Source of the DNA: Alopecurus myosuroides
Taxonomy: Eukaryota; Streptophyta; Magnoliopsida; Poales; Poaceae
Length of the DNA: 64,000 nucleotides
Direction of reading: 5' to 3'
Assembly: GCA_028641055.1 (NCBI GenBank)
Contig: CM054059.1
Coordinates: forward strand, 431,958,332-432,022,331
The position numbers were made by a program, and so were the translations under genes. The first letter of the stretch is position 1; every line of letters starts with the position of its first letter. Below are positions 47,465 to 56,484 of this stretch, piece by piece. The notes below the pieces were generated by a model, which was not told where the DNA came from, did no database searches, and saw nothing but the letters and a program-made list of their open reading frames with translations.

Positions 47465-48009
47465 TATCGGATATATGCCAAATAGGGGTATATCCAACAT
47501 TGGCCGAAGGCCGGATTACCAGGGTGGCCCACAGGAAATGAAGCATAGTCCATTGGGCGACCCACTAAGTTGACGCGAAGCAAGCTGGATTCTAGAAGAA
47601 CCCGGACCACGGCCCAAAGTGGTGTGACTTGGAGGAGAAGATGGGTTCCTTACTTTCCAAGTTAGATACTTTCCGTAGTCTTCTAGGTTTCCTTTTTGTA
47701 AGCCCTAATCCGCCTGTCTGTATAAAGCCGGGCGGGAGCAAGAGAAGAGAAGACAATTAGCTAGAGGCCAACTCGCCGAGAAGTTCATCCTCGCTGAGTT
47801 AGCGAAACCATGCTCACAATTGTACTTTGTATACTTCAGGCTTCAACCCTGATTTAGTGAGATTGCAGGAGTAGGAACGTCGCCTAGTTGCGTCGTACCG
47901 AACATGGGTAAACTCGGTGTTCTCGTTTACAGTTCTTCCACATCCCCCGCGGTTCTACCAGTAGGCTTATGGCACCCCCGTCCATGAACCTTACTACGAT
48001 GTCTCGACA
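47465..48009 (+). repeat. Element C 3' LTR
   Basis: It opens TATCGGATATATGCC and closes GATGTCTCGACA, the same ends as element B's LTR (TGTCGGATATA ... GATGTCTCGACA). Many internal segments match B, for example GGAAAGTAAGG/CCTTACTTTCC and GAAGTTCATCCTCG, with overall divergence that is large by eye. Confidence 0.85.
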
Positions 48010-49815
48010 GGGTGAGGTCCTTTAAATATGTGGAGGGAGGAGATAGTTGTCTGGGGGAGGGGAGGTTTCCCTCCCCAATCCGCAGCCTCAAGGAGTTGGC
48101 CGCATTGGCCCTCCCTCCCGATTTGGATTGGACTCGTAGTCCAACTAGGAGTCCTTTCCTATTGGGAGAAGTCATCCTTCCCTTTCCTTTTACCCTTCCA
48201 ATTCCTTTGGCTTTTCCTTTTCTCTTCGAAACCAAATAGGAAGGTGCAGGGGGAGTGATGTGCCTATGGATGTGGTCCTTTTGCCCACCCGCCAGGAACC
48301 CATTAATGAGTGCAGCCATGGATGCAATTATGCCCCCCCCCTCCGACACTTCCCACTTCTCGATTTTTGCCCGAAACTCTTCTGGAATCCAAAATCATCG
48401 ATCTTATCTAACAATGTCAGAAACATATTTCAAACATTCTGGAACATCTCATGCCCCCTACACGTGATCTAAAAAGCGTGCAACTTATTTTTCTCTCTCA
48501 GTAAAACTGCGGAATAAATTCCCACAGTAATAGAAATTGTTACTATTACTTTGGGACATCCAATGCCCACTTCATAAAATCTCTCCGATATATATAATAT
48601 ATCTATCACACAGAAATACAGTTTCGATGATACTCCTTATTGATCGGACCTACCAATATACATAAAAAACTAGACCTAACTTAAGTGTGTTACCCCTACA
48701 TGTTCGGTAGTGTGAGGACATGATATTGGAAACTCTTCCCATCTCAATAATTAATAGTGGAGCCATGGACGCCCATATCTCAATAATTACTCTGGGACAT
48801 AACTATGCGAAAGACACTTTGTTGAACATGTTCGTTACTATATAATATTCCTATTACTCGTGATACCGAACTTATCCGAGATTATGGATTTCGGTATTGC
48901 CGTGAAACAATCGTTGGTTTACTTATATCTTTGTCTATCTCATTAACCGATAAGCTTCCTTTTACTCGTTATTGTATTATGATATCCCACATGATGTATC
49001 ATCATCATGTATTGTCTGCAGAATATATGGATATCAAGAATACCTAGTGGGCCTAAGTTGTATCTCTTTTTTTATGAAGGAGTAATTCCCATATCAGAAT
49101 ATCGAGTTAATATACTCCTTTATAATTACCCAGTAGCTAGCGTTTTTGTTCACGCAGTTTACAGTGTGACACTTGGTAGGTAAAACATCTAGAATATATA
49201 ACTCTGAGAACCTCATGGTTTAAGGTTATGTCTAATATAACCGTGTTGTGATATGTCACTAAGGACAAAAGCCACATCAATGGAATTTCTTAACATATCA
49301 ACTACTAGGGTATACTCAGACATATTGTTCCCTTCCAACAATATGTTATTCATTGGTGCTGAAATAAACTATGTCCATTACCAGGAAAACACGGCCATAA
49401 AACATACAAAAAAATTAGTCTGAAAAAGCAAAATTAGGGTTTGAAATTTTAATTCATGTCACTACACGTGAGCGTGAGTTTTCCTCTGAATTTCATATTC
49501 AGGAGCCACGTCAGTCAGAGCATAGTAACATGAATCATAGTTATGAAAGATATGTACAAATATTATTGCCTTTTGGGCATACACATAACAATACGATCAC
49601 CTTCGTAGCACCATGTTTTTATATATAAAACATTCATTTCATTTCCATGTCAAATATGTGTGCTAAGCCCGCTTCATATAGGTGGCTCCTACGGATCTTT
49701 GTTCTATAACGATTTTTGTTCGCCTTTTCTTTGATCTTCCATGCTCGAGACAGGATTCCTCCTCGGCGAGCGCCTCTAATAGAGCGGCCAAGACCATTTG
49801 ATTCACGTCGTCGTC
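48010..49815. other. Unassigned LTR-like repeat DNA
   Basis: The first 350 bases (CT-rich blocks, TCCAACTAGGAGTCC phrase) look like an LTR of an unidentified family, in reverse orientation. From 48480 to 49815 the DNA is AT-rich and has no recognisable gene. The sequence resumes at 59665 after element B. Confidence 0.4.
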
Positions 49816-50375
49816 TGTCGAGACATCGTAGTAGTTTTCATAGACTGGGGTGCCATGAGACTACGGTAGAGACGTGGGGTAACGGGATAGCGTAGTAACA
49901 CAGAACACGGGATTTTACCCAGGTTCGGTACGTCGCGACAGTACGGCGTACCTACTCCTGCACTTCTCACTAACTGGGACTAAAGCCCGTATAACAAGGT
50001 TACAATGTGAGGGAATAGATCTAGCTACTCGACGAGGATGAACTTCCCGGCGAGTTGCGTAGAGCTTGAACTTGTGTCTAACTTAACTTATGTAATCTAT
50101 CTCCCGTCCGGCTTTATATAATAGCCGGATTAGGGCTTACAGAACCAGAAACCTAGAAGACTACGTTTAACTTGTAACTTGGAAAGTAAGGAATCCGTCT
50201 TCTCCTCCAAGCCAGATCACGTGGGCCGTGATCCGGGTTCTTCTAGAATCCGGCTTCTGCGCGTCGGACTACTGGGCCGCCCAATGGACCTAAGCCCATT
50301 ACCATGTAGGCCACCCTGGTAGTCCGGCTCTTTTGTCTACCATCTTCTATACCCCTATTCAGTATATATCCGATA
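49816..50375 (-). repeat. Element B 3' LTR
   Basis: The plus strand starts TGTCGAGACATCG and ends ATATATCCGATA. The polypurine tract follows (GTAGCCCCCAGG as plus strand). Confidence 0.95.
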
Positions 50376-50768
50376 GTAGCCCCCAGGAAGGATCAAAACT
50401 CTGAAACTCCGCCTTTCGTCAAATACATTTTGTCCGGGAAAACTTGATTCAGCAGTCTTGATTCTTTCTTCTTTCCTTTTGAAGGAGATGGTAACATAAA
50501 ACTCGGAACTATGAAAATCCGGCTTTTCTTCTCGCGACCCTTCGCGGAAAAGGAACTTATGACATCAGCGCCTTAATCATGCTGACGCAAGCGCCGCTTG
50601 GTTTCACGCGGGAAACCCTGTAACGTATCTCTGACAGATTCTCACGGGAAACGAGGAGATAACCATCATTCCTCTGTCGTTCCGTTTCCCGGATTTTCCG
50701 GCGAGCGACACGCGTCGAACATCCAACGGTCAAAAGAGCCGTTGGCACGTATCTAGAGGTTTTCAGGC

Positions 50769-50776
50769 TATAAATA
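50769..50776 (+). promoter_or_regulatory. TATA box of the element B accessory gene
   Basis: TATAAATA in GGCTATAAATAGCCG lies about 145 bases before the ATG at 50915 and matches element C in sequence and spacing. Confidence 0.75.
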
Positions 50777-50914
50777 GCCGTCCTCGTCGTCATCGGAAAT
50801 CTTTCCTCACTCCCTCACTGCCCACGCCATTGACGCAACCGCGAGCTCGAGAGCAAGACCTTGCCCCGACGAACCCTTCGCACGCCGGAGCGCTCCAAAA
50901 CGCACCACCAAAGG

Positions 50915-53848
50915 ATGGCATCTCCGTCGTCCTCACCGGCTCGCGCCTCCATCGACGAACTTTTGGGCGACCTAGATCCACAGCTAGGGTCGCCCAAGCA
51001 TGCCGGCGGCGAGCCGGAAAAGGCCACGGCATCCGCGGCGGGCGGAGGAAACGCTTCCGCCGCCGCGGACGTCGCGGGCCCAAGCGCCACGACAACCCCG
51101 CCGTTCGCACCTGAAACGGCGGAGGAGAAAATCGAGCTCCTTGGCGAGAAACTCGCCGCCGCGAAGGCCGCCGCCGCCGCCGCTGCCGGAGCAGACGAGG
51201 AAGAGGAAACTGCAGGCAACTGGAATGCCTGCAGTATTCCCCCGGCTCTCCTTCCAAACTTGGAGAAGGAGGGTTTGGTGCTCAAAAAGAAATGGCGGCT
51301 CCCGGAAGAGGAGACCGAACCCATGCCACAAGAGGGCGAAAGGGTACTTCTTACCTCCCACCTTCTACGAGGTATGGGGCTCCCACCTTCCTCTTTCTTC
51401 CTCCAGGTTCTGTCACATTACAGCATCCAACCTCACAACCTTCCTCCTAATTCCATTCTGTACATGGCCGGCTTCCAGGCCTTGTTCGAAGGTTACCTAG
51501 GAATAGAGCCTAGGTTAGATTTTTGGCTGTATTGCTTTGGGGTCAAGCGTAACTCTTCGGAGGGCGCACTCCCAAATCGCGGGACCATTTCCTTTACTCT
51601 TCGGAGATTCCGAGAGGACTGGTTCCCCAAAATCAAAACCTCAGAATCCGTCAAATTTTGGACGGGTTCTTTTTTCTATCATCCTGACGTGCCTTTTCCT
51701 AAAAAGGCCGTCGGGGTTCCACCTTTTGTGAACTCCGCCGCCGTTCCCCAGGATAACTGGGTAACAGAGGCCGTCCAAGTTCTGCCTCCAGATCTGCTAA
51801 GGATCAAGAGGCGCATCGCCAAGCTCACCTCCTCCAAACCTCCTTTGACCGGTATGGACACGGTCTTTTGCTGGCTGGATAGGCGGATTCAGCCATTAGC
51901 AAACCACGGAGGCCGTCTCCTGTGTGAATACACGGGAGCCAAGGATCCAATGCGGACAACCGACAAGGATTGGCCCGCAAAGGAACTTAGGCGGCGCATC
52001 AATCAGTTGGTCGCATCGCGCGACCAATACACGGAGAGTCGGCCAATGTACACGGCCGACAACCCAGCTCCCAAGGTAAATTTTCCGTCATTTGGGTATA
52101 ATCTCAATTCCTGGATAATCTACCTTTTGACTCTGATTGGTTTTTCCGACAGCTTGCGGATCTTCCAGACTCGGAGTTAGCCTCCGAGGCCGAGCTGGAT
52201 GCGCTGTGCACCGCCGCTACGGGTGGGCGCAAGCGCAAGAAGATAATTTCTTCGGATGAGATTATCGACCTTGACGGAATCCCCGTCGCCACTTCCAGGT
52301 TACTTTCTTCTGGGTTTTTCTTTTATGGGATCTTTTTCGTCCATCTTCGGTGTTTTAACCTTTTCCGGGTTTTTGGTTTTTAGCCTACCCCCCTCCAACC
52401 TGAAGCCGAGAAAGCTGAAGAAACTCAGAGTTTCTTCCAACCGAGGCAGCCAACCATCTCCCGCCGTCGCCCCGGACACGCCGCAGACAATGGCGGAAGA
52501 GCCTACTACAACCCCCACCACCAAGCCCCCAGAGCCCAGCCAGCCCGTTGTATCCGAGTCGGATACGAGGGAAAGGGCGGCCCCAGAGGTGGGGAAATCT
52601 TCTCGGACTTTCGACGAGGAAATCCCCACCTTTGATAAGGATTTTAAAGCTATCAATGACGGCTTGGACGCAGCCGGAAATCACTTCGCGGAATACGCGA
52701 AAGAATTCAAAGAAAACTTAGCGGGTTTGCAGCGCATGAGCCAGGTATATAACTCTAGCCCCCAAGCATTAATTAAAATGCGTGCTTTTTGCTTTGATGC
52801 TTTTTGTACTCATTCTTATCCTTTCCATGTTTCAGCAAACCTCCGAGGCCATAAACCTGGAAGTTTTCAGGAAGCTCACCATCAAGAATAAAGAAGTTTG
52901 AAGTCTTCTTTCTATTCTTGAGGAGAAGGAGTCGGAGCTGGAATCATCTCAGCTCGCTTTGACGGAAACGAAAGGTAAGCTTTTTCGTTTTGAAATTTCC
53001 GATTTAAGACTTTGTCTAAGTTTTTTCCCGAGGAAATTGATCAACTCGGATTTTCCCTTGCTTTTCAGCTGCCTTAGCTCAGGCTAAGCAAGCAGCGGGA
53101 GATTCTGGCAACGCCGAAATTCTCCGCAATGAGAACATTGAGCTTCACAAGAATCTTGTGAAAGCTCAACAAGACCTGGAAGCCAGCAACCTGGCTCTTG
53201 GAATGGCTAATTCCAAGGCTTCCGAACAGGCGGAGAAAGACAAATCCACCATTCAGGATTTGACCGAAGCTCTGAACCTTCGCCTGGAGGAAGTTTCCGA
53301 GATCGACAAGCTCATCGGTAAATTTCTTACCCTTTTCCTCATCTTTCCATGTTTTGCTTTCTCTGTTTGTCTGCTTAACCCTTTTGTATGTTTTATTGGA
53401 TCAAACAGGAGACACCCCAGATGGAACTCGGATTGCAGGCATCCGAGCTTTCGGGGAAACATGGAATTTGATTAAGGCTGCCGGGACGCAGCTCATAGAG
53501 AAGTTCCTTCCCGATAAATCTGGGGAATGCTCGGAGGTTGAAAAACTTCCGGGTATCATCATGGAGGTGGCGGAGTCCAAGGAGTCTCTTCTCCGCTCCG
53601 CTGCACGGGGTGGTGCGCGCATGGCCTTAGGCCTTATGCGCATGCACTATCCTAGTGCCAAATCCTGGCGTGTGGCCACCGGTGTCCCTCAGGGATACAC
53701 GGATGCGCAACGAACCACCATCTTTGGTGAAGTTAAGGGCCACGCCACCCAGATTGCCGCCATGGTAAATGTCGCCGTCAACTATCCAGAAGAGGAAGCT
53801 CCTCCAATCCCCGACGAAGAAAGCAGCGAGGAGGAGTCGGATTCTTGA
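50915..53848 (+). CDS. Spliced antisense accessory gene of element B (Transposase_28 family), one premature stop
   Basis: Six exons can be joined: 50915-52075, 52153-52298, 52384-52744, 52836-52974, 53069-53317 and 53409-53848, with GT-AG introns; they total 2496 bases, exactly 832 codons. The ATG at 50915 is the first in the frame. Exon 1 has an Ala-rich helix and the family domain (about residues 155-375: LLRGMGLPPSSFFLQVLSHY, PHNLPPNSILYMAGFQALFE, TISFTLRRFREDWFPKIKTS, TGMDTVFCWLDRRIQPLA). Exon 3 is Pro/Glu-rich, exons 4-5 encode a coiled coil, and exon 6 a Gly/Ala segment (ARGGARMALGLMRMH) ending in an acidic EESSEEESDS tail. Exon 4 carries an in-frame TGA at 52899-52901, explicable by one C-to-T change. 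It is on the strand opposite to gag-pol. Confidence 0.82.
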
Positions 53849-54429
53849 AAGGTTACCTGGAACCTGGATAGAAAAAGTAGACAATAGGAGCATTACTGTT
53901 CTTTCATTTGTAATCCAAAATGTAATGCTTCTTTTGTATGAATGAAAATTCCGTCGTTTGCAGTTTAAACTATGAAATTACTTTGCAAGTTATTTTGGAT
54001 TTTACCATTCCTTTATCTTCTAAGTTCTCTGGTGTATATGCTTTAACTGTCCTTAGTGTTTGAAATGGCTCAAATAGCATTATGAATCGTTATGCCGAGT
54101 AACTGGGGACGAACCAATCAGTTTTGAAACTCGAAAACATGAATCATGCTAAAGGCATTTTTACTAACTAGTTCCAGTAACCCGGCACACACACAATCAG
54201 ATAAGACTTAGAGAAACAAGGAAAGTTTTAAGTGAAGCTTGGGCACGCAGGCAATTCAAGCTTCCTTTAGCCGTTAAAAGGCTGAAAATCATTCAGTTAT
54301 GTAACGCCGAGTACGCGAGCACAATTCGGGTTAACGTTGAGAAGTTTGCAAGATCATTGGGAAATAGATGAGGCGGAAACACTTTGCACTTATAAGAAAT
54401 ATGGATAACAGCATTCCGACAACTTTATT
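53849..54429. other. Convergent 3' spacer in element B
   Basis: Non-coding sequence lies between the accessory gene and the shortened pol. The part nearest pol matches the post-integrase spacer of element C. Confidence 0.6.
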
Positions 54430-56400
54430 TCATGATCTCAAAAGATGTTTACATAGAAATTGAATTAAGTACGGAAAGGTACATAACTTTCTATAGTTCC
54501 CAGGCTTCCGCAATCCACTTGACCTTGTCGAACTGCTCCAGCAGTGGAATGGTAAGGTTTTAGCCCCCAGCCAACTAAGAAATCTTTTTATGGCTGTGGC
54601 GGAACCCGGCAATTCTGGGACATCTTTTTCACACGTAAGTTCTGAGATGTTCGAGATTGCCTTAATCTTTTCCGGGTTAACTTCTATTCCTCTATGAGAA
54701 ACGATGAAACCCAGAAGTTCATTTGAGGGAACCCCGAATACGCACTTAGATGGATTCAACTTCATCTGGTAGGTGCGTAGGTTTTCGAAAGTTTCTCGCA
54801 AATCTTCAAGGAGTGTATCTTTTTCCTTGGTTACGACGGCAATATCGTCCACGTAAACATGGACATTTTTTCCAATCTGACTATGCAAACAGCGTTGCAT
54901 GCAACGCTGGTAGGTTGCACCTGCGTTCTTCAGGCCAAAGGGCATGGTTACGTAGTAATACGTCCCGTACGGGGTTATAAAAGAAGTCTTGATTTGATCT
55001 TCCTTTTTCATGCGTATTTGGTGGTACCCGGAGTATGCATCCAAAAAGCATAAAAGCTCGGAGCCTGCAGTGGCATCTATTATTTGATCGATTCGCGGCA
55101 GTGCGAACCTATCTTTCGGACATAACTTGTTCAATCCTGTGTAATCTATACACATTCTGAGGGCAGTTGTGTCTTTCTTCGGTACTAATACCGGATTTGC
55201 GGACCAGTCAGTATGTATTACCTCCTTGATGAAATCCGCTGCTAAAAGCCGGATAATTTCCTTGCCAATAGCCTTCCGTCTTCTTCCGTCAAATCGACGG
55301 AGACCTTGTTTGACGGGTTTTGATCCGGGAATAACCTTGAGTTGGTGCTCAGCAAGTTCCCTGGGTACGCCTGGCATGTCAGCTGGACACCAGGCAAAAA
55401 TATCCCAGTTCTCACGGAGGAACTTGATGAGCTCGCCTTCCTATTTGTCGGTCATCCCAGTCCCTACAACGACGAATTTTGTCGGATCTTTGGGATCTAG
55501 GATTACCTGCCTTGTATTCTCGGACGCCTTGAAGCTATCTGTTGGCTTCCGAGTTTCTTTTCCTGCCGGCATTTCTTTCGGCGATACCTCCTTGGCTAAC
55601 TCCTTCAGTTCTTCCTGAGCTATAACTCTTTGAGCGCAAAGGGCGTTTTGCTTCTCCAACTCGTTTGCCAGCTTGAAATCACCGGCAATGGTGATTACTC
55701 CTCCTTTGGGTCCTGGCATCTTCAGCTTGTTGTAGATATAGCAAGATCTTGCCATAAATTTGGCGAAAGCCGGACGTCCGAGTATTGCGTGATACACGCT
55801 CTCGAACGGCACAACTTCGAAGGATACTTTTTCCTGCCGGAAGTGATCTTTATCTCCGAAGGTGACATCTAGGGAAATTTCTCCTAGGGATCGTGCTTGC
55901 CTGCCAGGAACAATGCCATGGAAGCGTATATTGCTGTAGTTGAGCTGGGACTCGGATATCTTCAAGTGTTTCAGTGTATCCAGGTACATTATGTTAATGC
56001 TGGATCCTCCGTCCATCAACACTCTTCTTAGCCTAGTGTTTTGAACAATAGGGCTTACAACAAGAGCTTGTGTGCCGGGTTCAGGGATATTTCCGGGATG
56101 ATCTGACTGATCCCAGATTATCGGTGTGTTGGAATACTTCAAGAATTTTGGGGTTGCAGGAACAACCGCGTTTATTTCTCGAAGTGTCCTTTTGGCCACC
56201 TTTGCTGACGGTGTTGCTAGGAAAGTTAACATTGCTTCTACGTCAACTCTCGGAAATTTGGGTTCGCCTTTTCGCTGCTGTTCCTGGATTTTGTCATCAG
56301 TGTCCGATTCACTGTCTTCTTTTTCAGCTTCTGGCTTTTGTTTGGCAGGTTTCCTCTTGGAACCCTTCCCTTTATTTCCGGATCCTGCATTGCCTTTCAT
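54430..56400 (-). pseudogene. Element B zinc knuckle end, protease and reverse transcriptase
   Basis: In the same frame as gag, a retropepsin (RRVLMDGGSSINIMYLDTLK) occupies the first part and ends at an in-frame TAG at 55441-55443. Reverse transcriptase follows (MPGVPRELAEHQL, ALPRIDQIIDATAGSELLC, FLDAYSGYHQI, catalytic YVDDIAVVTKEK). After LTCEKDVPELPGSATAIKRFL the frame shifts, and the sequence PLLEQFDKVKW marks the last recognisable RT-connection residues before a stop. Downstream sequence equals the post-integrase spacer of element C, so RNase H and integrase have been removed by a deletion. Apart from two TAG codons and the frameshift the protease and RT look well preserved. Confidence 0.85.
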
Positions 56401-56484
56401 ATGCTTGTTTAGCCGACATTGCGCATTTGTATGGGTAGGTTTCCCAAACTGAGAGTGGTGGACGCAGGGTTCCGACTTAATTCT

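Larger units (their letters stand above)
41009..48009 (+). mobile_element. Tat-clade Ty3/gypsy element C (5'-truncated, decayed)
   Basis: It begins abruptly after the LINE tail, within RNase H, and continues through integrase (plus strand), the antisense accessory gene (minus strand), a polypurine tract (CTTGGGGGATAG) and a 3' LTR at 47465-48009. The LTR and accessory gene are clearly related to element B, which lies in the opposite orientation. Confidence 0.85.

Noticed and set aside
47927..48349. Minus-strand frame of 140 codons with Lys/Arg-rich sequence
   Set aside because: It spans the end of the element C LTR and unrelated LTR-like DNA, so it cannot be a natural gene.
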